Shown piece by piece: positions 42,814-53,765 of a DNA stretch of 64,000 nt. Location: assembly GCA_033816765.1 (NCBI GenBank), contig CM066287.1:2542001-2606000 (forward strand). Direction: 5' to 3'. Source of the stretch: Nothopassalora personata (lineage: Eukaryota > Ascomycota > Dothideomycetes > Mycosphaerellales > Mycosphaerellaceae). Made by a program: the position numbers and the translations under genes. Position 1 is the first letter of the stretch; each line of letters opens with the position of its first letter. The notes beneath the pieces were generated by a model. That model saw only the letters and a program-made list of their open reading frames with translations. It ran no database searches and had not been told where the DNA came from.

Positions 42814-45045
42814 ATGCATCTCTCTGGCGCGCTTGACAACGAAGTTCATGTTGCAGTACAGCGCTTTCTGGCGGATGGTGTCGCTGCGGATGTCCTGATG
42901 CTCTACACTGCTCTCCAACGCTCAAACTCTTCTCTAAAAAGAAGACCCAAAAAAGTCATTCAGGCCAGTATCGAGAGGGTTCTGGACTTTCTTGGTGCTT
43001 CGGCAGAGGAAGTCGACTCAGACGCGATCATTGAGGACGTACAGCCTGAAGTCGACCCCGTAGCTGAGAGTATGAACCGCTCGCTGAGACAAAATCTTGC
43101 ACCGCGTCCGGTGAGTCCACCTCCAGCTGCAGCTGATGAGGACGCACCCAAGAAGCGCAAGCTCAATGGTGAGTCGCTGCCCAAACGGCAGAAACGCGAA
43201 GAGAAGATCAGTACTTCAGCGCCCGTGGAGGTATCTTTGGACGACGTGGGTGGTATGGACGAGGTTATCAAGAAAATGAACAGACTGATTGTCATGCCAA
43301 TTGGTTGCTACGAGGACTATCACGCTGCCAGCTTGCCACTGCCAAAAGGTGTACTGTTACATGGCCCACCAGGTTGCGGAAAGACGATGCTGGCGCGAGC
43401 CTATGCAGCAGAGCTCGGAGTGCCTTTCATTGAGATCCTGGGCCCGTCCATTGTCTCCGGCATGAGTGGAGAGTCGGAAAAGGGCGTTCGCGACAGGTTC
43501 GAGGAAGCCAAGAAGAATGCACCATGTCTACTATTCATCGACGAGATCGATGCCATTGCTCCCAAGAGGGAGACAAGTCAGAGTCAAATGGAAAAGCGCA
43601 TAGTGGCACAGCTGCTCGTTAGCATGGACGAGATCAACAAGGAAGGTGGCCCTCCAGTGATCGTTTTGGCAGCTACGAATCGCCCGGATAGTCTAGATCC
43701 AGCTCTACGGCGAGGAGGACGATTCGGAACAGAGATCAACATCAATGTGCCGAATGAGCAGGTTCGTCAGAGCATTCTGGAAACACAAACAAGAAGCATG
43801 TCTCTCGCTGCAGACGTAGACCTTGCCAAAGTTGCGAAGGACACAGCTGGGTTCGTTGGCGCAGACCTTCACGATCTTGTGGGGAAGGCTGGCGCGCATC
43901 AAATGGAGCGTTACGAGGAAGCTCTTGAACGCCAAGCTATCGAAATGGGGCTGGAATATGAATGCAGCGAGAAGACGACCGTAGCAGTGAGATCCGCTCG
44001 CAGTCTGATTGCTCGAACGGTAAAGAGGTACGTGTCGAACAAGCACTGCTCGACGCGCTGCACTCCACGCTTTCTCTGCGAGCTGAGGTACTGATAGGCT
44101 ATCTTCGAGCATGACTAACTCTTTGATAGGCGCGATCTGCCCAAACCCACTGGCTTCGAGACCATTGCCCTCTCTATGCAGGACTTCGAGGCCGTGCTGC
44201 CTGGCATCACGCCTTCGAGCAAACGAGAAGGCTTTTCCACCGTGCCCGATGTGTCGTGGAAGGATGTTGGCGCTCTCGAAGAGGTCCGCCAGGAGCTACA
44301 CTCCGCTATCGTCGATCCAATTGCCAAGCCTCAACTCTACGAAGCAATGGGCAGAAGCTCACCTTCTGGTGTGCTGCTCTGGGGACCTCCTGGCTGCGGT
44401 AAAACGCTGCTTGCGAAGGCAGTCGCGGCTGAGAGTAAAGCCAACTTCATCGCGATCAAAGGACCCGAGCTGCTCAACAAATTCGTTGGAGAATCAGAAG
44501 CTGCAGTGCGAAAAGTCTTCCAACGCGCGCGTAGCTCCGTGCCGTGTGTCATCTTCTTCGATGAGCTTGATGCATTAGTGCCAAAGAGAGACACAGCGGG
44601 CTCGGAGGCAAGCGCGCGTGTAGTGAACTCACTGCTCACTGAATTAGACGGAATGGACGCCAGAACAGGGATCTACGTGATCGCTGCGACAAATCGCCCC
44701 GATATGATTGACGAGGCCATGCTACGGCCTGGTCGCTTCGGAACACAACTCTTTGTCGATGTGCCGAAACCGGACGGACGAGTGGAGATTCTTCATGCGC
44801 TGTGTTCCAAACGACCTGTCGACTGGGACGGAGGCATTGAAGCTCTTGTTAGAGACGGAAGGAGCGATGGGTACAGTGGTGCTGACCTCCAGCAAATGCT
44901 GAATGAGGCAATATCACATGCCATCAAGCGCCAGTCATCACGTGTACAGCTCAAGGATTTTGAATACGCGCAGGGGCGCATCAAGGGTTCCGTGCGGGAG
45001 GTTGCGAAGTATCATAAGTTGAAGGAGAGATTCGGGCAAAAATAA
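42814..45045 (+). CDS. rix7: AAA ATPase Rix7 (pre-60S ribosome maturation)
   Basis: 709-residue tandem AAA ATPase, nuclear, that strips assembly factors such as Nsa1 from pre-60S particles. One intron, 44028-44129, with a GACTAAC-like branch site, joining VKR to RDLPKPTGFE. The N-terminal domain (~1-60) is helical; a nuclear signal follows at ~111-128 (APKKRKLNGESLPKRQKRE). D1: Walker A GPPGCGKT at 184-191, Walker B LLFIDEIDA, and the arginine-finger area RRGGRFGTEI. D2: Walker A GPPGCGKT (~490), FFDELDALVPKRD, and RPGRFGTQLF. Both ATPase sites look intact. It ends YHKLKERFGQK. Confidence 0.94.
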
Positions 45046-45486
45046 GTGCTCCGAGTGAATAAGCTGATGCTGTGCTGCGGTTGGACAGCCGTGCCGCATA
45101 AGATAGAAGCAAGATCAGATGTGATGAACAAGCCTGATGTTCCTCCCGTCAGCCCATGCACGGCCATCAAGTTGCTGAATTCCAGAACCAATGAGCTCGA
45201 TACTGCTTCGAGCGTGTAGCTATCGACTGAGCTTCGGAAGTGTACGGCTACTTCACAAGGCGGCTCTGTCTTGATTCGTGCGGCTAATCCTTATTCACAT
45301 ATTATCCACGACTGTCAGACAACTTGACGCAGACCTGGGCTTTGAAGTTGGTGCTATCGCCTGCGATCCTTCGAAGAGACGGGCTCAACCCATGCTACGA
45401 AGCGAGCAACACCGGGCACGAAAGAAGTCACTGCAAGAAAACACATTTGTACGCAGTATGCGTTATACAAACAAAGAGTCGTCCCT
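45046..45486. other. Intergenic, convergent 3' ends
   Basis: About 440 bases between the stop codons of rix7 and ste6. Nothing was recognised. Confidence 0.5.
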
Positions 45487-48400
45487 TCACCGGGGCATCC
45501 TGCCAGCACCGGCAGGTGGTCTCCTATTCCTCTCCTTGTCGCACTTCTTCCACTCTACATCCTTCAACTTCGGCCCACCTCTCTGTGCCGCCTGCGAAAC
45601 CTTCTTCCTGACATTCTCCGCATTATCCTGATCACCATCAACCTCCCTCCACTGCCCTCCGCCAAGAAGATTGGCCAACGCTCCATCGCGCTGCAGCAAC
45701 TCATTGAAACTGCCCACTTCTACAATACCTCCCTGGTCCAACACCACAATTCTCTCGGCAATCTCCATCATGTCCCTGTGATGTGTGATGATCACGACCG
45801 TCATCTCACGGCTCTTGTCGCTGATGAGGTTGTGGATGGTACTTCGGACGAGGTTAGCCGATTCGAAGTCTAGAGCGGAGGTCGCTTCATCAAGGATTAG
45901 GACTGAGGGCTTGCGGACCAGGGCGCGAGCTATGGCAACACGCTGGGCTTGACCTCCTGAAAGGCCAAGACCGCCTTCGCCGATGGGTGTCTCGTAGCCC
46001 TGGGGTAGACTGACGATGAAGTCGTGTATGCCTGCTTGACGGGCTGCAGTTTCGATGCTCGCTTGAGTTCGGTTGGGCGAGTCGACTGGGACACCATACG
46101 CAATGTTTTCCAAGGCAGTCGCTGAGAACAGTGTAGGCGTCTGTGAGACAGACACGATCAGTGCTCGCAGAGATGGAGTGTAAATGTGCTCCATTGGTCG
46201 ACCACCGAGAGTCAGGTCGCCTGGTTTCGCGCCTGGTACGGTGGAAGTACTATACAAGCCCAAAAGCAAGTTGGCAATGGTGGACTTTCCTGATCCGGAC
46301 CCGCCCACGATAGCGGTTGTGGTGCCGGGCATTAGCTTGAGATTGATATGCTGAAGTATAGTCTGCTGTGGTCTCGATGGGTAGGCAAACTTCAAATCGT
46401 CGAAGATGATCTCGCCCACGTTGGTGATACGGGTATCGCCACGATTTTCGTGCGATTCGATGGGTAATCTAGCAAGCCGCAGTAATCGTGAAGCTGTATC
46501 TTTCGACGAGCCTATCTGTGGAATATACTCCAAGATTGCGCTCACGTTGGTGATGGCCATGATCAGCATGGTGAAGACTTCGATGACCTTCAGGGGACGG
46601 GCACCGTCCTTCACCAGTCGGGAGCCAGCATAGAATATCATGGCTGTGGCGAAATCGCCAGCAGAGTCAGATAGACCGAAGAAGAACCCGGTGTAGATGG
46701 CTCTTTTAAAGCCGACCCTCAAAGCTTGAATTGTGGTTGCCATGTACTTTGCCGTAAAGTGCGGCTCCAAAGTCAGTGCACGCACAGTCTTGATGTTGGT
46801 GAAGGTCTCGGTGAAGATAGCTGAGGCCTCCGCAGCAGCATCGTTGCCCCGAGACTCCCACTTTTCGCTAATCCTCGCAAAGGCTTTGGTGACTCCATAT
46901 ATGTATGGCGAAATAGCCAGTGCGATCAACGTCAGCTTCCAGTCCGAGGAGAAGGCCCACGCTATGGTGACGATGATCATGAGGATAGCAACATAGGCCA
47001 GTGAGGCAAAACGTCCTAGAAGATTCCGCATTTCCTCTGCGTTCCGATCGAGGCTTTCTGTAAGCTTCGAGACACCATTCTCATCCTTCTCGAAGAAGTG
47101 TCTATCCTGGTCGAGAATCTTGGCGTAAGCTTCGGCACGGATGCAATCTACCCAGAGCTCACTGGTCCACTCATGGAAGAATCGAAAGATCCATGTATGA
47201 AATGCGTCTAAGAAAGCGATACCTAGTATGGCCATCGCCCACTTTAGAGCTGTTTTCTGATCGCCGCCGGGTATTGAATACGTTCCGAGAAGCTGAACAA
47301 GTACATACGAGAATAGTGGCGAGCCGACGGCGTGCACAGTCGCACCCCAGAAGCCAAAGATCAAGCCAAACCTGCCCCTGTGATCAAGACTCGGCCACAA
47401 GGTGCTGAATATCGTCTTGAGGGAGTTATACCTAACAGATTTGTCACATGTCTGGTTAGCTTCCAGCTTCGCCAAAGTTTCTTCTCGTCCTCGTAGTGGA
47501 ATGGCCTCGGGATCACCTGGTAGAGGTCGACGTAGACGTGCAGTACCCACATGCTGACGAGCCTCTGCGGCTAGTTTCCCCGTTTGGTCGACCATGCGCT
47601 CCAAGACTTGAGACCATCTTATGCCAGATGCAGAGCCCTCATCGCCCGGCGAGAGCGATTTTGGGTGATCCGCTGGCGAACGAAGATGAGAAGGTGATGC
47701 AACAGGTGGTGAATCTACCAGCTCGTTGATACGCAGGAACGGCGAAGCGAAAGCTGAGGTGGGTCCGCGTGACTTTCCATAGGCTGACACACCAATAAGT
47801 GGACTGCCTCGTTCGAAAACGATGGGGAAGTATGAAGTTCTTTGCGTAGCACGCTTCTCATGTAGCGTGAGTTGTCTCTCGATGGGGTCAAGCTCGTCCT
47901 CGAAGCCCTTGGTGATGAAGGCGTTGGAGTCAATTGATGATCCGCGTGTCCTGAACGATGTCACTGTCTCGTAGTCTTTATCGTCGAACGGAGTTACCCC
48001 AGCTCGTTGATCTTCCGGAAGGAAGCCTTGGAATGGGGTGTCCTTCATCTTCTCCATGTCGTTGCGATACCCTTCCTGGACGAGTTTGGCATCCTCTAAC
48101 AGATATATGTAATCATCTGCCAGGATCTGGGAAATGTCGTGAGTTATGATGATGGTCGTTTTCCCGACCCGCCATCGACGTATCGCTTCCATCATGAGAG
48201 TTCTGGTGATGTAATCCAAGGCACTGGTGGACTCGTCCAGGATTAGAATAGGTGTATCGCGAATCCTTGCCCTCGCCAATGCCATACGCTGCCGCTGTCC
48301 ACCTGACATGGAACCGCCCTTGAAGCCGACAGCTGTTTCAAGGCCATCTGGCATATCCGAGATCATGAGCTGAAGGAGCGCAAACTCCGCGGCTTCCATC

Positions 48401-49899
48401 ACTTCTTCCCTCGTGACATGATCGAAGTCCTTACGACCGAACGCGATATTACGAAACACGGTGTCATTGAACAACAAGCTTGTCTGTTCAACCAGGGTTA
48501 TGTTCGAGCGAAGCCACATTGTGTCCAGGGACGCCAAGGGCACGCTGTCGATGCTAATCGTGCCCTTGGTTGTAGTGTAGAATCGCATAAGCAGTTGGCT
48601 GATCGTACTCTTGCCAGAACCGCTTCTGCCGATGAGGAATGTCATTTGGCCATCTGGTATCACCATCGAGACATCTTCAATGGCCGGAATGTCAGGCCTG
48701 GAGGGATATGCAAAGGAAACGTTCGTCACTTCGATATGTCCACGGCATGTGACTGGCGCGAGACGGTTTTGCTGATGTCCGACGTTCGAATCGTCCTGGA
48801 TTTGTGCCATAATACTTCTGAGCACGGATCCGGCCTTCCTCCCCTTTTCGAATACGATCATTTGCGGTAGGATGCCTTGTATGGCTTGAAAGGCACTGAT
48901 GGCAGAAAAAAAAGTCGTGACCACATCATCAACTCCGATATTACCGCGGCCAACCAAGACGCCTCCGTAGTAGAATCCTTGGACGAACATGGAGACCGAG
49001 AGCAGCACTACCAGGCCCATTTGCATAGCGCTCGCGTTAGCGACCCATGTGTACCATACCCCAGCGGCTTCGATGCAACGTTTATACTTCTCGAGCTCGA
49101 CTTGTTGACCGTTGAAGCATTTCACTGTCTCGATTGCAGAGAAAGCGCTGTTTGAGTATTTCTGTGCTTCAGTGAGCTTCTCCTGCTGCTTGGTGATGTT
49201 GCCCTGCATGCCTCGGACGACAATGACCATTGCAAATATTATGACAGGGACGCTGGCGAGGGTAACCAGAGTAAGATCCCACGAACGATAAAGGGCTTGA
49301 GCGAGCGAAAGCACGCACGTGGATGTCAGTGCGAACAGGGATCCAAGAGGCTGAGATGTGGCCAGCTGCAGTTCTCGTATTTGAGCTTGAAGCCTCGGGA
49401 GCAGAGCGCCTATGCCATTTTTGCGACGGTCATACCACTCGATCTCCTTTCTCAGAAGTCCGTGGAACAGGCGGTCGCGAGCATTCTTTGCTTGTAACTC
49501 TCCAAACGAAAGCCAGCACACGAATTCCAGAGAGTGGAAGACCCAGCTTCCCGCAGATATAGCAACCATCCACAGGACCCATTTCGTCTGTTCGCGCATA
49601 AAGTCGTTGTCTTCGACAGACCCTGATGCATAGTTCGTGAACTGCTCAACGACCTTGCCAACCACGAAATTCGAAGCCGGACCCATAAAACCGGCGGCGA
49701 AGGCGCAGAAAATGCCGGCCACAAGGAGTGGTACGTTCGCTCTAGTGGTGAAAGCGAAAAGCGAACGCCATGGTGCGGCGGGCACGTCTTGGCCGTCATC
49801 AATCTCCTTCTCGACTTTCCCCGCTATCGATCCCTTGGTGCTGTCGTCCTGCGAGGACTGAGTTCCGTGATTGTCGCTATCCATCGGTTTCGCGTCCAT
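45487..49899 (-). CDS. ste6: Full-size ABC transporter Ste6 (farnesylated a-pheromone exporter)
   Basis: About 1470 residues from MDAKPMDSDNHG; an ATG 31 codons upstream (49992) is also open. It has the TMD-NBD-TMD-NBD order of ABCB exporters. First NBD: Walker A GRSGSGKST (near 48625), signature MSGGQRQR, Walker B LILDEST. Second NBD: GGSGSGKST (near 46300), signature LSGGQAQR, LILDEATSALD; both are complete. Two sets of six membrane helices flank a long, charged linker (~residues 690-860, e.g. RGSPLIGVSAYGKSRG). The sequence fits the Ste6/AtrD branch that exports lipid-modified mating peptide in filamentous ascomycetes. No intron was needed in 4.4 kb, unusual among the neighbours. Confidence 0.88.
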   Translation of the reverse strand: MDAKPMDSDNHGTQSSQDDSTKGSIAGKVEKEIDDGQDVPAAPWRSLFAFTTRANVPLLVAGIFCAFAAGFMGPASNFVVGKVVEQFTNYASGSVEDNDFMREQTKWVLWMVAISAGSWVFHSLEFVCWLSFGELQAKNARDRLFHGLLRKEIEWYDRRKNGIGALLPRLQAQIRELQLATSQPLGSLFALTSTCVLSLAQALYRSWDLTLVTLASVPVIIFAMVIVVRGMQGNITKQQEKLTEAQKYSNSAFSAIETVKCFNGQQVELEKYKRCIEAAGVWYTWVANASAMQMGLVVLLSVSMFVQGFYYGGVLVGRGNIGVDDVVTTFFSAISAFQAIQGILPQMIVFEKGRKAGSVLRSIMAQIQDDSNVGHQQNRLAPVTCRGHIEVTNVSFAYPSRPDIPAIEDVSMVIPDGQMTFLIGRSGSGKSTISQLLMRFYTTTKGTISIDSVPLASLDTMWLRSNITLVEQTSLLFNDTVFRNIAFGRKDFDHVTREEVMEAAEFALLQLMISDMPDGLETAVGFKGGSMSGGQRQRMALARARIRDTPILILDESTSALDYITRTLMMEAIRRWRVGKTTIIITHDISQILADDYIYLLEDAKLVQEGYRNDMEKMKDTPFQGFLPEDQRAGVTPFDDKDYETVTSFRTRGSSIDSNAFITKGFEDELDPIERQLTLHEKRATQRTSYFPIVFERGSPLIGVSAYGKSRGPTSAFASPFLRINELVDSPPVASPSHLRSPADHPKSLSPGDEGSASGIRWSQVLERMVDQTGKLAAEARQHVGTARLRRPLPGDPEAIPLRGREETLAKLEANQTCDKSVRYNSLKTIFSTLWPSLDHRGRFGLIFGFWGATVHAVGSPLFSYVLVQLLGTYSIPGGDQKTALKWAMAILGIAFLDAFHTWIFRFFHEWTSELWVDCIRAEAYAKILDQDRHFFEKDENGVSKLTESLDRNAEEMRNLLGRFASLAYVAILMIIVTIAWAFSSDWKLTLIALAISPYIYGVTKAFARISEKWESRGNDAAAEASAIFTETFTNIKTVRALTLEPHFTAKYMATTIQALRVGFKRAIYTGFFFGLSDSAGDFATAMIFYAGSRLVKDGARPLKVIEVFTMLIMAITNVSAILEYIPQIGSSKDTASRLLRLARLPIESHENRGDTRITNVGEIIFDDLKFAYPSRPQQTILQHINLKLMPGTTTAIVGGSGSGKSTIANLLLGLYSTSTVPGAKPGDLTLGGRPMEHIYTPSLRALIVSVSQTPTLFSATALENIAYGVPVDSPNRTQASIETAARQAGIHDFIVSLPQGYETPIGEGGLGLSGGQAQRVAIARALVRKPSVLILDEATSALDFESANLVRSTIHNLISDKSREMTVVIITHHRDMMEIAERIVVLDQGGIVEVGSFNELLQRDGALANLLGGGQWREVDGDQDNAENVRKKVSQAAQRGGPKLKDVEWKKCDKERNRRPPAGAGRMPR

Positions 49900-50411
49900 T
49901 GGTGCAACACGCACATCAGCGCCATTCGCAAGGTGTTTGAAGCAAATTTGCACGCTTGCTGCAGCTCGACGTAGCGTTTGTCTGCACGACACGGACCTTT
50001 CGTATCCGATGTGAAGTCGGATTGGGAAGCCTTTGAGGGAGCTTCCAGAATGCAGACTTAGTATTGTTCTTTTCCGCCAAGACCCTCAACTTTCATCTAC
50101 TCGAGCGCCACTCACGGCATTCAATCCACCTTCCGGGACTCGACTGTCCTCGCTCCGACTCCCTCGTGTCCAGCAATGTGTCCACCATCAGTCAAAGTCT
50201 ACCAAGACATTATCCGAATAAATCGCGGGTCGTTCTGACCATCACTGGAGTCTTCTGATGGCACCAAGCACCGATCTACACAGCAGCTGAAACGTAAGTA
50301 GCGGGTGACTTCAATCGCGTGAGGCACCGGCTGATGTAGCAACCAGATCGCCGTCCGAACGCGTCTTTCGCAGCAAGAGCGAGGCATAAGCAGCTTGTGG
50401 CATTGGCTTGT
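49900..50411. other. Intergenic: ste6 promoter
   Basis: About 510 bases between the ste6 start and the stop of the PBDC1 gene. No element was assigned. Confidence 0.45.
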
Positions 50412-51047
50412 TCACGACGATTTTCCAGACGCCTTCTCATAAATCCAGTCGTTGAGGCCAGCGCGGTTTCTGCCTAGGGTCAGCAGAGCCTCACAGCACA
50501 AGGCCCAGGAGGACAATATACCTTGCAATCTCGACTGCGTAGAACTGCATGCGCACAGCTATAGACCCGTCAGATCCGCCTGCACAACGCATATACATAC
50601 AACTTTCAACACATGTACTCACCAAAAATCGTCTCCTTCTCACCATACTCCCAAGCTGGGTTCGCTCGCAGCATCGCACCAAAGTTGTAGTCCTCGATCT
50701 TTTTCTCATACTCATTGATGAAATTGCGCCACTTCTCCTTTCCTGCCTTGCTCTTCATGTCATCCTCGACGATAGTGGCCTTAAGGTCAAAGTCTGGAAA
50801 CTCCTTGTTGAAGTGGTCGAGGATCTCGTCGTCGTACTTGGTCAGGCGGAGCTTCGAGCCGGGCACCTTTTCGAGGAGCGACCAGTATGTTGTCATGTGC
50901 TCAACGACTACACGACACAGTCAGTCGGTGTGACTAGACGGCACTCTGCGTGAGGTCCTAACCTTTGACAGCAAACTGTTTCTCAATCTCCTCGAAGTTG
51001 TCGGCTGTTTCTGCGTTGATGGGACCAGCTGGTCCGCTAAGCGACAT
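50412..51047 (-). CDS. PBDC1-family protein (yeast Ypl225w homologue), eEF1A-folding helper
   Basis: 154 residues from four exons; introns 50908-50962, 50559-50622 and 50470-50521, with a 37-base third exon that is easily missed. The protein begins MSLSGPAGPINAETADNFEEI; then EIEKQFAVKVVEHMTTYW, VPGSKLRLTKYDDEI, KWRNFINEYEKKIEDYNFGAMLR, and at the end VRMQFYAVEIARNRAGLNDW. These match yeast Ypl225w/human PBDC1 throughout (INAETADN, KLRLTKFDDEI, KIEDYNFG, RNKHGLNDW). Ypl225w has been reported to help newly made eEF1A fold at the ribosome. The short four-exon structure and clean match make the identity strong. Confidence 0.88.
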
Positions 51048-51647
51048 GATGAGGGCGGCTGATCTGTAATTCGAATGGGAAGGGGAGTTGCCTGTTCAGA
51101 ATCGCGCGTGGATCGCTACAACCTTGATATGAAATGTTCCTCACAGAAAAACTGTCGTTGAGGAAGGTGCGATGACGACGGGCATGATATCCTTGGCAAG
51201 TGCGGGACCAACGTTGACCCTCGTCTCATCACGAAACAGGCGCGGTGTAAATGCGTGAAAAACATCACTCAATAAGAAGTCTTCTGTACAATACGTAACA
51301 CCTGTCGCTATTAACGGTGCTGCCTAGCATTCAGGCCTTCAGACCCTTTCGCTATGTACAGCTTGTACCCAGTAAAGCGTTGTTGGCATATGCGAGGTCC
51401 TCCCCATTTGTGACGGCCTCGCTTCCAAGTATGCATGCAAGCACGAGCGCACCCACAACGCCGTCGTGAAATCGTCCAGAAACTCCGGTATCTCCATGCT
51501 TCTTGCAACATTACACCCTAATGTACACAGCCAGTGAACGAACAGCTGACTTGAGCTGGATGCTCATCGGCGATCTTGTGGTTGTTCAAATCCTAAAAGT
51601 AATGGGCGTTAGCTTTGACTCTACTAAGAGGAGGACGAACATGCTGC
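51048..51647. other. Intergenic
   Basis: About 600 bases between the PBDC1 gene start and the RRM-protein stop. Several small frames, none recognised. Confidence 0.45.
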
Positions 51648-53765
51648 TTACATCGAGTGACGGCTGCCAGAAGAGCTGCTGCCCCCGACGGTGCTGCCCG
51701 GCCTGCTGCCACTTCCTCCAGTTGTGCCCTTGCAGACACGACCGAGAAGCTGTTCGATCTTGTGGAACTCCTTCCTGGCGACCTCAGCGAGAGAAAGGTC
51801 GCCCACATTCTTGCCGTAATTGATGTGAATCTCGCCCATTGGATTGACCTGGGAGCCGTTTGACTTGGCCATCTGGCGGGAGTGCAGCGAGGACGACTCA
51901 GAGGCGGATTCGGTGGCCTGGCGGAAGAGTCCAGCGTAGACCTTGACCAGCTCCATATCAGTGCCTGGCTGGATCGAGAGTGTGGCGAAAGGCCAGGTAG
52001 TACTCAGCTCGTGGCTACCACCGAGGCGCACGTTGATGCCATGGCCGTCGGCGATGCTCTTGAAACCATTCTGATGAAGCTGAGCCACAATGTTCGACTT
52101 TTGCTTCTCGCTAAAGCCTGGGCAGGTAAGGGCCGCCACCACGAGCTCCTGAAGAAGAGCTGGAGTTGGCTCGAGTGGGCTATACCGGTTGTTGGCCCGA
52201 CGTAGGTTTTCGATGAGGATGCGGATGAGCGTAGTGGTGCAGTCATAGATTGAGCGACGCTCGCGAATCGTGACATGGTCGACAGCATACCAAGGGTACT
52301 TATGGAGTGTGGTGATCATTGACTCGTAAACGCGGCACGGACTCTTGGAGGCGAATGGAGAGCGCTCAGAGAGGCCAGCGTGCTTGCCAAGGGCGACAAA
52401 CTCCTCTGTGTGGAGGAAGCCTTGGAAGCCAGCAGCAGGCTTGTCTGGGTAGTACTTCCGCTCCGTGCGATCAACCACCGGCTGGCCGCCATTCCACCGA
52501 ACGTGCTTAGCGCGCGGAAAGAGCTCGGCCATGAGCTCGTCTTGCGAACTAAAGGCAACCTCGACGATGCGGTCGCCAACCTTGGGGGGACGGTTGGAAT
52601 CAATGCGACGCTGGAACTGCCGGACGACCCAGCCAGCCTCGGTCGGGGTGGAGAACTCGACATAACAGTCCATGGTCTTGCCGGTCTCGCGCTCCATCAT
52701 GATATGGACGGCATGGTAGGGCGAACCCTCTGGCATGCGGAGGATCTGGGCGTTGCGACCGACGAAGGCAGTCATCTCTTGGCGAGTGGTCTGGTACGGG
52801 ATGTCCTTGATGCGAACAACACCGGCGGTGCTCGGGTGGACGTCGCGACACAACTCGAATAGTGGCAGAGCATCGAAGACCTCTTCAAGGGTTGGCTGCA
52901 TCAAGCCTTGCATCGCAAGCGGCAGCCAGTCAGGGATGACTGGTGGCTCCTTCGACTTCTGCGAGGGTGATGGATGGGTGATTGCAGTGTCGGCATTGCC
53001 GCCCTCAGCGACGCTGAACATCTTGCTGTCCTTGAAGCGAGCAGGACCCAGGGTTGGGATGATGTTCTTGGCAGGTGTGTCGTAACGGTTGAGGCTACGA
53101 TCGAATGGATCTTCAGTACCGCCGGACATGATCTCTTGAGCAAGATAGGCTGCACTCGGTCCCTTGTTGCTGACGACCGAATCATGGCGGGAGAGATTCT
53201 GTCCATTGTTGCCATTGTAGCCGCCATAGCCGTTGAAGCCGTTGTAAGATGTGTTGCCGAGGTCGCGACTCTCCCTGAATGATGGTGGTGCACGAGACTG
53301 ACCGGTGGAGGTGCCGAGCGACATGCTCCCGATTCCAGCACCGAGGCCATTCATAACGTCATTGGTGCTGCCATGGCTGTAGTTGTACGATGATGAGGTA
53401 CCACCATTGGTCTGGCGAGAGAATGGCGGTGGGCGCGATGGAGCCTGTGCTGAGATGAAAGGTGGCATCTGGCTCACGAAGGTAGCGTTGGATGCACTCG
53501 ACTCGGGTCGGATGATCTCCTCGTCCCCTCGACGGCGCTGCGGCGGCTGATAGCGCGGCACGCTTGGTTTGAGACCAGAGCTCATGGTTGTGCCGCGAGC
53601 AAACGCAGCAGAATCTCCACCGAGACCAACACCGAAAGATCCTCCGCCGCCGCCGACGGTGCTGCCACCATAGGAGTCGAGGGCACCAGACTCACCATCG
53701 CGCGCTAATGGGTACTGGTCCCGCTGCGGCGGTGGACCGAAGTTGTAGTTATTGCCGTTGTACAT
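51648..53765 (-). CDS. RRM-domain RNA-binding protein, Gly/Ser-rich N-terminus
   Basis: About 705 residues from MYNGNNYNFGPPPQRD; the open frame continues upstream to 54056, but that part is pyrimidine-rich and looks like 5' UTR. Residues 1-270 are Gly/Ser/Asn-rich and disordered. An RRM-like domain at ~330-415 (VVRIKDIPYQTTRQEMTAFVG ... KTMDCYVEFSTPTEAGWVVRQF) is of the divergent ESRP/hnRNP-F type. Beyond ~420, a helical C-terminal region (ALLQELVVAALTCPGFSEKQKSNIVAQL, DMELVKVYAGLFRQATES) has no named domain; Gly/Ser-rich tail. Probably a post-transcriptional regulator; the target is unknown. Confidence 0.8.
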   Translation of the reverse strand: MYNGNNYNFGPPPQRDQYPLARDGESGALDSYGGSTVGGGGGSFGVGLGGDSAAFARGTTMSSGLKPSVPRYQPPQRRRGDEEIIRPESSASNATFVSQMPPFISAQAPSRPPPFSRQTNGGTSSSYNYSHGSTNDVMNGLGAGIGSMSLGTSTGQSRAPPSFRESRDLGNTSYNGFNGYGGYNGNNGQNLSRHDSVVSNKGPSAAYLAQEIMSGGTEDPFDRSLNRYDTPAKNIIPTLGPARFKDSKMFSVAEGGNADTAITHPSPSQKSKEPPVIPDWLPLAMQGLMQPTLEEVFDALPLFELCRDVHPSTAGVVRIKDIPYQTTRQEMTAFVGRNAQILRMPEGSPYHAVHIMMERETGKTMDCYVEFSTPTEAGWVVRQFQRRIDSNRPPKVGDRIVEVAFSSQDELMAELFPRAKHVRWNGGQPVVDRTERKYYPDKPAAGFQGFLHTEEFVALGKHAGLSERSPFASKSPCRVYESMITTLHKYPWYAVDHVTIRERRSIYDCTTTLIRILIENLRRANNRYSPLEPTPALLQELVVAALTCPGFSEKQKSNIVAQLHQNGFKSIADGHGINVRLGGSHELSTTWPFATLSIQPGTDMELVKVYAGLFRQATESASESSSLHSRQMAKSNGSQVNPMGEIHINYGKNVGDLSLAEVARKEFHKIEQLLGRVCKGTTGGSGSRPGSTVGGSSSSGSRHSM

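Noticed and set aside
50412..51047. ATP synthase subunit d as identity of this gene
   Set aside because: First guess from the MSL...AETADN start. The rest matches PBDC1/Ypl225w instead, and the extra 37-base exon completes that match.
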